Program-made: the position numbers and the translations under genes
The notes under the pieces: generated by a model
Database searches by the model: none
Seen by the model: the letters and a program-made list of their open reading frames with translations, nothing else
What the model was told of the DNA's origin: nothing
Shown here: positions 39,654-48,917 of the stretch, one piece after another
Numbering within the stretch: the first letter of the stretch is position 1
Layout: every line of letters starts with the position of its first letter
Assembly: GCF_019740315.1 (NCBI RefSeq)
Contig: NZ_JAHXZR010000015.1
Location: forward strand, 1 to 64,000
Length of the DNA: 64,000 nucleotides
Reading direction: 5' to 3'
From: Oceanobacter mangrovi
GTDB taxonomy: Bacteria; Pseudomonadota; Gammaproteobacteria; Pseudomonadales; Oceanobacteraceae

Positions 39654-40727
39654 TCAGAAAGTCGGTAGTTCTCCAATCAGGCCGTCGACGTACCAGTTCA
39701 TTCGTTCCAGCTCAAGGTCCGACAGGCTCTCTCCTGCTTTTACAACTTCGCGTCCAAAACTATTCCGAATCGGCCCGGCAAACACCTTGAATTGCTGCTG
39801 TTCAATCAGCTGGCGTACCGTTTCAACCTGCTGACGAACCGTTGCCGGAACCTTGGCACTGATACGATTAAGCTGTGAAACCTGTTCCTTCATCCCCAAC
39901 CAGCGGCTGTCACTGTGCCAGTCGCCATGTTTCAGGGCTTCGATTTGCTCAGCGTAATAAACACCCCAGTCATAACCAATTGAGGCCAGCTGACGAGTCG
40001 GTGCAAACTCCGACATATCGGAATGGAAACTGATGCCATAAATACCAGCCTGTTCAGCAACCGTCATGACTGCTGGCGAATCGGTATGGTGAGTGAGGAT
40101 ATCAACGCCTTCGTTTTCTACCAGTTGCCTGGCCAGTTGGGTGGATTTCTCCGGGTCGTACCATTGGTGCGTCCACTTCACATACACCACCGCATCAGGA
40201 TTGACCCGTTTTACTCCCAATACAAACGCGTTGAGACCCCGAATTACCTCAGGGACGGCATGAGCGGCAACAAAGCCGATGCGGTTATTACGAGTCATGG
40301 AACCGGCAATGATGCCGGACAGATAACGAGGCTCGTAGGCTCGGGCAGAATAACTCCCCAGATTTTCGTCCACTCGCAGGCTGCCAATATTATCGAACTT
40401 GACGTTTGGCCATTCTTTCGCGACCCGCGAGGTTGGAATCATCAGCCCGGATGAGGTACTGAATATAATGTCGTTTTCTTTCGCCAATTGGCGTAGCAGC
40501 TCGGTTGATGCTCGTCCCTCTTTGGCAAATTCAACATATTCCGTTTTGATATCATTACCGTACAGGCGTTCGAGGTATTGGCGTCCTTCATTATGGGAAT
40601 ACGACCAACCGACTTCATTGGCTGGCCCAACATAAACGAAAGCAGCACGGATCTGGGCAATGCTGGTTAACGGCATCATGCAGGCAAGCAACAAGGCTGT
40701 TAGACGGAGCGGTTTGGCAATTTTCAT
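39654..40727 (-). CDS. BMP-family substrate-binding lipoprotein-like protein
   Basis: This 357-residue protein has a signal peptide (about 1-25) and belongs to the BMP/PnrA-like family of periplasmic binding proteins, which often take up purine nucleosides. Family sequence includes AFVYVGPANEVGWSYSHNEGRQYLE, IIFSTSSGLMIPT and YLSGIIAGSMTRNNRIGFVAAHAVPEVIRGLNAF. No cysteine follows the signal, so it may be soluble rather than lipidated. No matching ABC permease or ATPase genes are nearby, so it is an orphan component. Two palindromic operators lie just upstream. Confidence 0.87.
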   Translation of the reverse strand: MKIAKPLRLTALLLACMMPLTSIAQIRAAFVYVGPANEVGWSYSHNEGRQYLERLYGNDIKTEYVEFAKEGRASTELLRQLAKENDIIFSTSSGLMIPTSRVAKEWPNVKFDNIGSLRVDENLGSYSARAYEPRYLSGIIAGSMTRNNRIGFVAAHAVPEVIRGLNAFVLGVKRVNPDAVVYVKWTHQWYDPEKSTQLARQLVENEGVDILTHHTDSPAVMTVAEQAGIYGISFHSDMSEFAPTRQLASIGYDWGVYYAEQIEALKHGDWHSDSRWLGMKEQVSQLNRISAKVPATVRQQVETVRQLIEQQQFKVFAGPIRNSFGREVVKAGESLSDLELERMNWYVDGLIGELPTF

Positions 40728-40744
40728 TGTTATCCTGATAAATT

Positions 40745-40784
40745 CTGACCAATTGGTCAGGTAATTATCCTAACCAACCGGTCA
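40745..40784. promoter_or_regulatory. Double TGACCA-type operator upstream of the BMP gene
   Basis: A perfect 16-bp palindrome (40745-40760) contains TGACCAATTGGTCA, which matches the core of the TetR-family RutR consensus. A second, weaker copy (40771-40784) matches it at 11 of 14 positions, with centres 25 bp apart. The arrangement indicates TetR-type repression of the BMP gene, or of the divergent ceramidase-like gene. Confidence 0.6.
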
Positions 40785-40968
40785 ACTTCTCAAGATAGAA
40801 ACTGCTTCAGGTCAAAATTTCATCGACGAATGTGGGCAATACCCTGAAAGGGGTAGACTATTTGCCTATGTTTTGCTCAGGCAGTTCAAAAAGCCTGCAA
40901 CGCCATTTGCTGCAAGCGAGACAGGAATCGTGCATGCTTCCGGCCACCTGAAAGAAGAGATCAGATCC

Positions 40969-41640
40969 ATGCTGGATGAATATTGCGAACGGCTAGGCCC
41001 TGGGCTATGGGCAGAACCCTGGAATGCCATCACGAATCTGGCGTTTATCCTTGCCGCTTTCATGCTTTGGCGGTTGCTGAAGCAGCGCTATCCGGCCAAC
41101 AAACCCATCGGTGATCTATGGCTGGTGATCATGGTCGCAGTGATTGGTACCGGCAGCGGCCTTTATCATACCTTCGCGACTGTCTGGGCCATGTGGCTGG
41201 ATGTGATTCCGATTCTGGTTTTTCAGATCAGTTTGTTGTGGATTTATCTGCGACGCATCCTGCGGCTCGGCTGGACCTCCAGCAGTATGCTGATGATGAT
41301 ATTTTTTGCCGCAAACTATATTGCCGGGCTTTATCCGGATTTACTGAATGGCTCGATGATGTATGCACCAGCCATTCTGTCAGTGTTACTGCTGGGGATT
41401 CTTCACGCCATGAGTCAGCCTTCACTAACTAATGGCAAAGCCAATCACGAGCGCTGGTTATTGCTGGCTGCGTTTGGCGTGTTTTGTGTTTCCCTGACGT
41501 TCCGTACCCTCGATGATAGGCTCTGTAGCCAATGGCCACTGGGAACCCATTTTCTCTGGCACCTGCTCAATGGCACGGTTTTATATCTGGCAACCCGCGC
41601 AGTCATAACCGCCCGGCCACGGGCTGATAGTGAGGACTAA
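40969..41640 (+). CDS. Ceramidase-superfamily membrane protein
   Basis: This 223-residue inner membrane protein has about seven hydrophobic segments. The pattern fits the alkaline ceramidase / CREST superfamily: DEYCERLGPGLWAEPWNAITN at the N-terminus, then a Ser/His motif GSGLYHTFAT with Asp in MWLDVIPIL, and a C-terminal HFLWHLLNG with two His. These residues would form the metal-dependent hydrolase site. The substrate is unknown. The frame is open for 32 codons upstream, starting at TTG; the chosen ATG gives the family N-terminus. Confidence 0.72.
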   Translation: MLDEYCERLGPGLWAEPWNAITNLAFILAAFMLWRLLKQRYPANKPIGDLWLVIMVAVIGTGSGLYHTFATVWAMWLDVIPILVFQISLLWIYLRRILRLGWTSSSMLMMIFFAANYIAGLYPDLLNGSMMYAPAILSVLLLGILHAMSQPSLTNGKANHERWLLLAAFGVFCVSLTFRTLDDRLCSQWPLGTHFLWHLLNGTVLYLATRAVITARPRADSED

Positions 41641-41676
41641 CAAGCCCGTTGGGACTACAGCAGCAGGCAGAGTGTC

Positions 41677-42648
41677 TTAACGTCCCAGAGTCAGTTCCAT
41701 ATCTGCGGCCATTGCCGCCGGATCAATCGGTTTGCCATCAATGGTGGTAACACCGTTGAGCCAGGCCGAAACCTGTTGTGGGTTGGCATGCATCCACATT
41801 CGCACGGCACGATCAACCGGTACAAAGCCATTGGAAACCTGGTCCATCATTTCCTCCTCAACGGAAGCTCGGAAGGTCAGGTTTTCAAAGAACCGGCCAA
41901 GATTTGGGCAACTTTCTGCCAGACCTGCACGGACACTGGTATTCACAATCGCCGCACCGTAATCCTTGCCGAAGTAGTCATCACCGCCACTGAGGTAACG
42001 GATGGCGTAATTCTGATTCATCGGATGCGGTGCCCATCCCATAAAGACAATCCACTCACCCTTGCGTACCTTGCCCTTCACCTGCGCCATCATGATGCGC
42101 TCAGTCGTTTCTATCAGTTTGAAGTCTTTGAGGCCAAAGGCGTTACCTTTGATCATATCCAGAATGGCTGCGTTACCACTGCTGCCCTGCTCGAGACCAT
42201 AAATACGGCCGTCCAGTTTGTCGGCGAATTTGGCGATATCGGCAAAGTCGTGTAAACCGGCGTCATAAACATAATCCGGTACAGCCAGTGTCCAGCGTGC
42301 TTCATCCAGATTTTCAGTCAGGGTTTGTACTGACTTATCGGTGTAATAACGCTGGGCAATCGGCTTCATCGCTGGCGTCCAGTAACCCATGAAAACATCG
42401 ATGTCCCGGGCTTCCATTTTGGCGAACACCTGTGGCGTCGCAGGCTCTGTCTGCAGACTGACCTTGTAGCCCAGCTCTTCCAGCAGGGTTTTGGCAACGC
42501 CATTGACAATGTGTAAATCGGTCCAGTCGACCACACCAATATTCACATCACGGCAATTGGCAGCAGCGTCATTGGCTTCCGCGATCAAGGGCGCAGCCAG
42601 GGTATAGAAGAGCAGGGTCAGCGTGGGCAAGGTTTTCATGGCGTTCAC
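41677..42648 (-). CDS. Glycine betaine/choline-binding ABC transporter protein
   Basis: This 323-residue periplasmic binding protein has a signal peptide (about 1-24) and the OpuAC fold, most like ChoX/ProX-type choline or betaine receptors: NIGVVDWTDLHIVNGVAKTLLEELGY, DIDVFMGYWTPAM, LEQGSSGNAAI, FMGWAPHPMN. The Trp and Tyr residues in these motifs could form the aromatic cage for the quaternary ammonium. No permease or ATPase gene is nearby, so it is orphaned here. ChoX-like proteins often serve such solitary genes. Confidence 0.88.
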   Translation of the reverse strand: MNAMKTLPTLTLLFYTLAAPLIAEANDAAANCRDVNIGVVDWTDLHIVNGVAKTLLEELGYKVSLQTEPATPQVFAKMEARDIDVFMGYWTPAMKPIAQRYYTDKSVQTLTENLDEARWTLAVPDYVYDAGLHDFADIAKFADKLDGRIYGLEQGSSGNAAILDMIKGNAFGLKDFKLIETTERIMMAQVKGKVRKGEWIVFMGWAPHPMNQNYAIRYLSGGDDYFGKDYGAAIVNTSVRAGLAESCPNLGRFFENLTFRASVEEEMMDQVSNGFVPVDRAVRMWMHANPQQVSAWLNGVTTIDGKPIDPAAMAADMELTLGR

Positions 42649-42913
42649 TCAGGTAAATTGACCAATGGGCAAGGGTCCAGAATTGACCTGAATCAAGTTT
42701 ATAAAAACAACGGCCTGAGCCAATTCCCCGTTATGGCCATCCCTATGGAGGTACAGGCTGCCGCGCCCTGCCCTAAAGAGGTACTCCCGAAGGTGCCATT
42801 GCGCGCCTGCTTGACTGATAAAGCTTCTCAATGGAACCCGGCGCCGATAAAAAGATCAGCAGGTCACGAACCTGCTCAATGCGTGTTCGTTACATCAATG
42901 GAGGAAGACGTTC

Positions 42914-43795
42914 ATGAAGCGAGATCATATTGATCCCAAGATCTATGAGCTGTACGACGAGTATTGCCACACTGGTATGAGTCGGCGGGATTTTCTTTCC
43001 AGAGCTTCTTCCCTGACAATTGTCGGCGGCTCCGGATTGGCAATGGCACAGGCGCTGTTGCCAAATTATGCCAATGCCGAGGAAGTGTTGTTTACCGACG
43101 ATCGTATCAAGGCCAACTGGGTGGAATATCCATCACCCGGTGGATCGTCTGGCAGCATGCGTGGTTATCTGGTTCAGCCAGCTGGCAAGGGGCCGTTTCC
43201 GGCGGTGGTGATCATTCACGAAAACCGGGGACTCAATCCCTACATCAAGGACGTTGCCCGACGAGCAGCGGTGGCAGGCTTTCTGGCACTGGCTCCCGAT
43301 GGCCTAGCACCGATTGGTGGCTACCCGGGCAATGACGATGAAGGCAAGCAGATGCAAGCCTCACTGGATCAGGAACAGCTCTACAAGGATATGCTCAACA
43401 GCGCCTGGTATGTTAAGAAGCACCCACTTTCCAATGGCAAGCTGGGCGCGACCGGCTTCTGTTATGGCGGCGGTGTGGTGAATCAGCTGGCGGTCGATAT
43501 GGGTAAGGATCTCGATGCTGGTGTGCCCTTCTATGGCCGGGCACCAGCGCTGGAGGATGTGGTATCCATCGAAGCCGCCATGATGATTCAGTATGCCGAA
43601 GATGATCCTCGCATCAACGCCATGCGATCGGACTATGAACAGGCGCTGAAAGCCAGTGGTACGGAGTTCGTGATCTACAGCTACCCAAACACTCGTCATG
43701 GCTTCCACAACTATTCAACCCCACGCTATAACGAGGAACAGGCAAAGCTGGCCTGGCGGCGCACAACGGAGTTCTTCGATCAGAAGCTGATTTAA
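42914..43795 (+). CDS. Dienelactone hydrolase-family protein with Tat signal
   Basis: This 293-residue alpha/beta hydrolase carries an N-terminal twin-arginine signal (MSRRDFLSRASS then a hydrophobic stretch and a cleavage-type ANA). The nucleophile motif is GFCYGG (Cys), with the Asp in YAEDDPRINA and the His in NTRHGFHN, matching the Cys-Asp-His triad of dienelactone hydrolases. Secretion by Tat suggests a periplasmic hydrolase. The true substrate is unknown. A strong terminator follows. Confidence 0.9.
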   Translation: MKRDHIDPKIYELYDEYCHTGMSRRDFLSRASSLTIVGGSGLAMAQALLPNYANAEEVLFTDDRIKANWVEYPSPGGSSGSMRGYLVQPAGKGPFPAVVIIHENRGLNPYIKDVARRAAVAGFLALAPDGLAPIGGYPGNDDEGKQMQASLDQEQLYKDMLNSAWYVKKHPLSNGKLGATGFCYGGGVVNQLAVDMGKDLDAGVPFYGRAPALEDVVSIEAAMMIQYAEDDPRINAMRSDYEQALKASGTEFVIYSYPNTRHGFHNYSTPRYNEEQAKLAWRRTTEFFDQKLI

Positions 43796-43813
43796 ACAGC
43801 GGTTTAGCAGTAT

Positions 43814-43841
43814 AAAAAAACGCCCCGAGGGGCGTTTTTTT
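43814..43841. terminator. Bidirectional terminator between dienelactone hydrolase and sspB
   Basis: A perfect AAAAAAACGCCC-type stem with a CGAG loop has A- and T-runs on both sides, so it can end both convergent transcripts. Confidence 0.92.
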
Positions 43842-43871
43842 ATTTCAGAGCTTGTACAGCAAGACTGATGG

Positions 43872-44303
43872 TTACTTCACCACCTTCAGCGAAGGCCTGC
43901 CACTGGCAGACTGCGCAGTCTTTTCTGAGGCATCAGATTTGACCGGACGCGGTGGTTCTGGTGGCAGATCCGGGTCTGGTGCACCGGCTTCAGTACCAAA
44001 CACCATGCCCTGGCCATTTTCCTTGGCATAAATCGCCAGGATAGCCACAGTCGGTACATAGACCGACATAGGGACACCACCAAAACGGGCATTAAAGGAA
44101 ATACCCTCGTTATCAATCAGCAGACTCTGCACAGCGACCGGGCTGATGTTCAGCACGATCTGGCCCTGGTTCACGTAGTCCTGAGGCACTTGCACCCCAG
44201 CCAGCGAGGCATCCACAAGTACGTACGGCGTGCACTGGTTGTCGAGAATCCACTCATTCAGGGCGCGTACCAGGTATGGTCGGCTTGGGGTCAGGTTGCT
44301 CAT
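43872..44303 (-). CDS. sspB: ClpXP specificity-enhancing factor SspB
   Basis: SspB delivers ssrA-tagged proteins to ClpXP. The 143-residue product has the family N-terminal domain (SRPYLVRALNEWILDNQCTPYVLVDA) with the FGGVPMSVYVP strand region, a Pro-rich flexible linker (DPDLPPEPPRPV), and the C-terminal ClpX-tethering motif RPSLKVVK. The start overlaps the sspA stop by 1 nt. The pair sits next to the cytochrome bc1 genes, as in many Gammaproteobacteria. Confidence 0.97.
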   Translation of the reverse strand: MSNLTPSRPYLVRALNEWILDNQCTPYVLVDASLAGVQVPQDYVNQGQIVLNISPVAVQSLLIDNEGISFNARFGGVPMSVYVPTVAILAIYAKENGQGMVFGTEAGAPDPDLPPEPPRPVKSDASEKTAQSASGRPSLKVVK

Positions 44304-44929
44304 CAGTCGCGCATTTCCCGTTCAGCTTCAGTCAGACTGGCCTGGAAGGATTCGCGATCAAACAGGCGATCCATGTATTGCAGCAATGGCTTGCACTGCT
44401 TTTCTGGCAGCTCGATACCCAGTACTGGCAAACGCCACAGGATCGGAGCAACGCAGCAATCAACGATAGAGAAGTCATCACTCATGAAGTAAGGCATCTC
44501 GGCGAAGATTGGCGCAATACCAACCAGACTGTCAGTCAGGTTCTTGCGAGCCGCTTCAGCATCATCACCGCCCTTGAGGATGGTATCGATCAGGCCACAC
44601 CAGTCTTTTTCGATACGCTTGATCCACAGACGGCTTTCAGCGCGGGCAACCGGGTAAACAGGCAGCAGCGGCGGATGAGGGAAGCGTTCGTCCAGATACT
44701 CCATCATGATGTTCGGGTCTTCGTACAGAGTCAGTTCCCGATCCACCAGAGTTGGCAGTGTGTTGTAAGGATTCAGCGACGTCAGATCTTCCGGCAGATT
44801 GTTTGGATCTACATCCAGAATCTCCACGGCAACACCTTTTTCAGCCAGTACGATACGTACACGGTGGCTGAAGTGATCCGAGGCGTCGGAATAAAACGTC
44901 ATGGTAGAGCGCTTGGCTACAACCCCCAT
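44303..44929 (-). CDS. sspA: Stringent starvation protein A
   Basis: SspA has a glutathione-S-transferase fold and binds RNA polymerase to adjust transcription in starvation. The 208-residue product has the thioredoxin-like N-terminus ([23 protein letters not shown]) without a catalytic Cys motif, the [12 protein letters not shown] loop, and [27 protein letters not shown] site precedes the ATG. sspB follows with a 1-nt overlap. Confidence 0.97.
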   Translation of the reverse strand: MGVVAKRSTMTFYSDASDHFSHRVRIVLAEKGVAVEILDVDPNNLPEDLTSLNPYNTLPTLVDRELTLYEDPNIMMEYLDERFPHPPLLPVYPVARAESRLWIKRIEKDWCGLIDTILKGGDDAEAARKNLTDSLVGIAPIFAEMPYFMSDDFSIVDCCVAPILWRLPVLGIELPEKQCKPLLQYMDRLFDRESFQASLTEAEREMRD

Positions 44930-44976
44930 AGTGTCCTCGCTTGCTTGCTAAAAAATCGATTATCTAAAAACAAAGA

Positions 44977-45004
44977 TAGCCCGGCCGCAAATACGGCCAG
45001 GCTA
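44977..45004 (-). terminator. Terminator after petABC
   Basis: TAGCC-GGCCG arms (with one mismatched pair) close a CAAATA-type loop just past petC. On the minus strand the stem is followed by a T-rich run (TCTTTGTTTTTAG), fitting intrinsic termination of the pet operon before sspA. Confidence 0.75.
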
Positions 45005-45028
45005 GCTACAGAGTTTGGGCGAGTATGA

Positions 45029-45787
45029 TTATTTCACGTCGCGCCAGAACTCCTTGTTCAGCATGTACACAGGTACGAAGAAGATCGCCAGGAACAACAG
45101 AACCCACCAACCCAGACGCTGACGCTCAACCGCAATTGGTTCAGCCGAGTAAGTCAGGAAGTTCACCAGGTCAAAGACCAGGTTGTCAAACTCAGCTTCG
45201 GAAAGCTGACCTTCTTCTGCCAGATACAGAGTGTGCTCTTGCTCTTCAGTGATCGGTTGACCAGTCAGAGTATCGTAGCCCACAGTCACTGGCGCTGTAC
45301 CCAGATGCTGGTTGCCTTGCAGGGCAGCCAGCACGTTTGGCATACCTACATCCTTGAATACCACGTTGTTCACACCCCATGGCCGGGAAGGATCAACATA
45401 GAAGCTGCGCAGGTAAGTATACACCCAGTCTGGACGACGTACGCGAGCCACCAGAGTCAGGTCCGGAGGCGTAGCACCGAACCACTTCTTGGAGTCTTCA
45501 ACCTGCATACCGATGGTAGCCAGATCACCAAACTTCTTGTCGGTGTCGAATACCAGGTTTTCCATCATCAGAGCTTCAGGAATGTCCAGGTCTTTGGCCA
45601 TACGGTTAAAACGCGCATGCTCCAGAGAGTGACACCCCATGCAATAGTTCATGAATGTCTTGGCACCACGTTGCAGTGACGCCTTGTCAGTCAGATCAGT
45701 CAGGTGTTTATCCAGATGAACACCTTCCGTGGATGCCATTGCCAATGCCGGCAAAACGGCTGCGATCAATGCGAAGATCTTTTTCAT
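45029..45787 (-). CDS. petC: Ubiquinol-cytochrome c reductase, cytochrome c1 subunit
   Basis: Cytochrome c1 takes electrons from the Rieske protein in the bc1 complex. The 252-residue product has a signal peptide, a CMGCH heme-binding motif at residues 49-53, a Met-ligand region (FKDVGMPNVLAAL), and a C-terminal membrane anchor (WWVLLFLAIFFVPVYML). It follows petB with a 1-nt overlap (TAATG), so translation is probably coupled. Confidence 0.97.
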   Translation of the reverse strand: MKKIFALIAAVLPALAMASTEGVHLDKHLTDLTDKASLQRGAKTFMNYCMGCHSLEHARFNRMAKDLDIPEALMMENLVFDTDKKFGDLATIGMQVEDSKKWFGATPPDLTLVARVRRPDWVYTYLRSFYVDPSRPWGVNNVVFKDVGMPNVLAALQGNQHLGTAPVTVGYDTLTGQPITEEQEHTLYLAEEGQLSEAEFDNLVFDLVNFLTYSAEPIAVERQRLGWWVLLFLAIFFVPVYMLNKEFWRDVK

Positions 45788-47013
45788 TAGTGGCCCCCTG
45801 TTACACGCTCTGGCACTGGCTTGGTTTTTTCCATCTTGCTGTAGAACGGCATAGCGATGAAGAAACCGAAGTAGATTACGGATGCAATCTGAGCAACCAT
45901 GGTCAGGGTTTCAGTCGCAGGCTGAGTACCCAGCCAAGTCAACAGTACAAAGTTAATACCGAAAATCACCAGGTAGATCTTGCTGATCCAGCCCTTGTAG
46001 CGCCAGCTCTTGACCGGGCTACGATCCAGCCATGGCAGTACGAACAGCACCGCAATCGCAGCACCCATGGCCATTACACCGAACAGCTTGTCCGGAACCG
46101 CACGCAGAATCGCGTAGAACGCACCGAAGTACCAAACCGGCGCGATGTGCGCAGGTGTCTTCAGACCGTTGGCAGGTTCAAAGTTGGCGTATTCCAGCAT
46201 GAAACCATTGCCTTCAGGGAAGAAGAACATCACGGTACAGAACACCATCAGGAACACCACGATACCAACCATGTCATGCACGGAGTAGTAAGGGTGGAAC
46301 GGAATACCATCCAGCGGCTTGCCGTTTTCGTCTTTCAGTTTCTTGATGTCAACGCCGTCAGGGTTGTTGGAACCCACTTCGTGCAGAGCCAGCAAGTGGA
46401 CAACAACCAGCATCACAATAACCAGAGGAACGGCAATCACGTGCAGGGCGAAGAAACGGTTCAGAGTGGCACCTGAAATCAGGAAGTCACCACGGATCCA
46501 TTCAGTCAGCGCATCGCCGTATGGCAATACAGAGAACAGAGAGATAATTACCTGTGCACCCCAGTAGGACATCTGGCCCCATGGCAGTACGTAACCCATG
46601 AAAGCTTCCGCCATCAGCGCCAGGTAAATCAGCATACCGAAGATCCAGATCAGCTCACGTGGCTTCTGGTAGGATCCGTACAGCAGCGCCCGCATCATGT
46701 GCAGGTAAACGGCGATAAAGAAGAAGGTAGCACCAGTGGAGTGCATGTAACGAATCAACCAGCCCCACTGCACGTCACGCATGATGAACTCAACGGATGC
46801 AAAGGCACCTTCGGCACTTGGCACGAAGTTCATGGTCAGCCAGATACCGGACAGGATCTGGTTAACCAGCATCATCATGGACAGTACGCCGAAGAAGTAC
46901 CAGAAGTTGAAGTTCTTCGGAGCATAGTACTTGGACATATGCTTTTCATAGGTCTGGGTTACCGGCAAGCGGTCATCGATCCAGCCCATGAGGGTGTTCT
47001 TGTTAGTGCTCAT
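45787..47013 (-). CDS. petB: Cytochrome b of the bc1 complex
   Basis: Cytochrome b holds both b-hemes and the quinone sites. The 408-residue product has the expected eight or so membrane segments, the heme-ligand histidines (WLIRYMHSTGATFFFIAVYLHMMRALLYG; NRFFALHVIAVPLVIVMLVVVHLLALHEVG), and the PEWY-equivalent region at APVWYFGAFYAILRA. That quinol-site motif reads PVWY here, a difference to note. It overlaps petA and petC by 1 nt on each side. Confidence 0.97.
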   Translation of the reverse strand: MSTNKNTLMGWIDDRLPVTQTYEKHMSKYYAPKNFNFWYFFGVLSMMMLVNQILSGIWLTMNFVPSAEGAFASVEFIMRDVQWGWLIRYMHSTGATFFFIAVYLHMMRALLYGSYQKPRELIWIFGMLIYLALMAEAFMGYVLPWGQMSYWGAQVIISLFSVLPYGDALTEWIRGDFLISGATLNRFFALHVIAVPLVIVMLVVVHLLALHEVGSNNPDGVDIKKLKDENGKPLDGIPFHPYYSVHDMVGIVVFLMVFCTVMFFFPEGNGFMLEYANFEPANGLKTPAHIAPVWYFGAFYAILRAVPDKLFGVMAMGAAIAVLFVLPWLDRSPVKSWRYKGWISKIYLVIFGINFVLLTWLGTQPATETLTMVAQIASVIYFGFFIAMPFYSKMEKTKPVPERVTGGH

Positions 47014-47609
47014 CAGGCTTTCTCCTCGTCAACACCGATTACAACCACACTGTCGCTTTCGTACATATATGGAGGAACTTCCAGGTTGATGGCTGCCGGG
47101 GAACCCTTGAATACGCGACCGGAAAGGTCAAAACGGGAACCGTGACACGGGCAGAACCAGCCACCTTGCCATTTTGGATCAAACGGCTCAGCTTTCACTT
47201 CAGGGTGATATTTCGGAGCACAGCCCAGGTGAGTACAAACGCCCAACAGCACCAGCAGCTCAGCCTTGCGCGAGCGATTGATGTTGTCTGCATAGGCAGG
47301 TTGCTGGGTTTTAACGCTGTTGTCAGGGTCTTTCAAACGGTCGTTATGGCTAGGCAGGTTAGCCACCATCTCTTCCGTACGGTGTACGATGTACACAGGC
47401 TTACCACGCCATTCTGCGGTCAGCATCGCACCTGGTTCGATCTTGCTAACATCGACCTTTGCCGGAGCGCCCGCTGCCTTCGCCTTTTCACTTGGGTTCC
47501 ATGACCCGAGGAAGGGCACTGCAACGAAGCCAGCACCAACTGCGCCGACAGCAGAAGTCGCGCCCACCAACAGGGTGCGGCGACCTTTATTAACGCCGTC
47601 TTGACTCAT
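47013..47609 (-). CDS. petA: Rieske iron-sulfur subunit of the bc1 complex
   Basis: The Rieske protein carries electrons from quinol to cytochrome c1. The 198-residue product has a twin-arginine-type N-terminal anchor (GRRTLLVGATSAVG) and the two cluster-binding boxes CTHLGC and CPCHGSRFD. I chose the ATG with GGAG nine bases upstream; an ATG two codons earlier is too close to that site. It is the first gene of petABC, and a terminator of the ribosomal operon lies just upstream. Confidence 0.97.
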   Translation of the reverse strand: MSQDGVNKGRRTLLVGATSAVGAVGAGFVAVPFLGSWNPSEKAKAAGAPAKVDVSKIEPGAMLTAEWRGKPVYIVHRTEEMVANLPSHNDRLKDPDNSVKTQQPAYADNINRSRKAELLVLLGVCTHLGCAPKYHPEVKAEPFDPKWQGGWFCPCHGSRFDLSGRVFKGSPAAINLEVPPYMYESDSVVVIGVDEEKA

Positions 47610-47772
47610 TACCATCTTCTCCCATCATTAGAATTCTTTTCTGCCGCGAGGTCGTTTTACCTGTTGAGAGACACAGTTTGCAGACCCGGGTAGAGTGCAG
47701 AGCGGCGCACATAGTAAAGAAATTGATGGGGTGAAACAACCGGGAAGACCCGCTGAGGGTATGGATATTGGT

Positions 47773-47815
47773 ATAAAAAAAGCGTCCATTGACATAGGCC
47801 AAGGGACGCTTTTTT
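47773..47815 (-). terminator. Terminator after rplM-rpsI
   Basis: AGCGTCC and GGACGCT arms with A-runs on one side and T-runs on the other flank a loop of about 16 nt just past rpsI. It suits termination of the ribosomal protein operon in front of petA. Confidence 0.85.
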
Positions 47816-47832
47816 TGAGCAGCGATAACGAA

Positions 47833-48225
47833 TTAACGCTTGGAGAATTGTGGCTTCTTACGTGCTTTACGCAGACCCACTTTCTTACGTTCAACTTCAC
47901 GAGCATCGCGGGTAACGTAACCAGCAGCACGCAGAGATGGACGCAGGGTTTCATCGTACTGCATCAGAGCACGAGTGATACCGTGACGAATAGCACCGGC
48001 TTGACCGTTGCCACCACCACCCTGGACGTTGACGATGACGTCAAACTTTTCCAGGCTTTCAGTCAGTTCGAGAGGCTGACGCACAACCATACGAGCAGTT
48101 TCACGGCCGAAGTATTCGTCCAGTGAGCGCTTGTTGATGGTGATAGAGCCAGTACCTGGACGCAAGAAAACGCGAGCGGTAGAAGTCTTGCGACGACCAG
48201 TACCGTAGTATTGAGTAACGGCCAT
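47833..48225 (-). CDS. rpsI: 30S ribosomal protein S9
   Basis: S9 is in the small-subunit head and its basic tail reaches the P-site tRNA. The 130-residue product has the family start [20 protein letters not shown] and ends in the invariant RKKPQFSKR. It follows rplM by 3 nt and is cotranscribed. Confidence 0.99.
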   Translation of the reverse strand: MAVTQYYGTGRRKTSTARVFLRPGTGSITINKRSLDEYFGRETARMVVRQPLELTESLEKFDVIVNVQGGGGNGQAGAIRHGITRALMQYDETLRPSLRAAGYVTRDAREVERKKVGLRKARKKPQFSKR

Positions 48226-48228
48226 TGC

Positions 48229-48663
48229 TTATTCTCCCAACTTCAGTTCTTGAGGTTGCTGAGCAGTATGTGGATGCTCGCTACCTGCGTAAACTTTCAT
48301 TTTCTTGAACATGGCACGACCCAAAGGATTCTTTGGCAGCATGCCTTTTACCGCGATCTCGATTACGTCCTGAGGCTTGTAGTCGATCAGCTTTTCAAAA
48401 GAGATAGACTTCAGGCCACCTGGGTAACCAGTGTGACGGTAGTACATTTTGTCGCTGGCTTTTTTGCCAGTAACTTTTACTTTGTCTGCGTTGATAACAA
48501 CGATGTAATCGCCTGTATCGACGTGTGGTGTGTATTCTGGCTTGTGCTTGCCTCTCAAACGGCGAGCAACCTCGGTAGCCAGGCGACCCAGCGTCTGATC
48601 AGCTGCATCAACAACAAACCACTCACGTTTTACGGCTTCTGGTTTTGCGCTGTAAGTTTTCAT
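48229..48663 (-). CDS. rplM: 50S ribosomal protein L13
   Basis: L13 is an early large-subunit assembly protein. The 144-residue product has [29 protein letters not shown] at its N-terminal part, [12 protein letters not shown] and [13 protein letters not shown]. The ATG is chosen over an adjacent TTG one codon earlier. It is the first gene of the rplM-rpsI operon, preceded by a recognisable promoter. Confidence 0.98.
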   Translation of the reverse strand: MKTYSAKPEAVKREWFVVDAADQTLGRLATEVARRLRGKHKPEYTPHVDTGDYIVVINADKVKVTGKKASDKMYYRHTGYPGGLKSISFEKLIDYKPQDVIEIAVKGMLPKNPLGRAMFKKMKVYAGSEHPHTAQQPQELKLGE

Positions 48664-48708
48664 CAAATTCTCGCCTTCAAGGGCATGTTGATCAGAAAAG
48701 AGGGCGGC

Positions 48709-48737
48709 ATTCTACAGGACGGGTATGACGCACGCAA
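48709..48737 (-). promoter_or_regulatory. Sigma70 promoter of rplM-rpsI
   Basis: On the minus strand TTGCGT (48732-48737) and TAGAAT (48709-48714) are spaced by 17 nt, about 45 nt upstream of the rplM ATG, with a G+C-rich stretch after the -10. Confidence 0.65.
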
Positions 48738-48917
48738 CCGTTTGAATAATTTTAATCCAATCAGCAGTGCAGCCCGACACAGCACCTATTGGTGCCAGAA
48801 TGGAGCCGTCTATATCTATAACGGGGGCGCGGAGAATAGCGCATTTTCGGATAATGATCTAATAAATTTGTCGTCCGAGCGTGAATTAGTCATTAGCAGC
48901 CAATATTGTGGCTCAAA

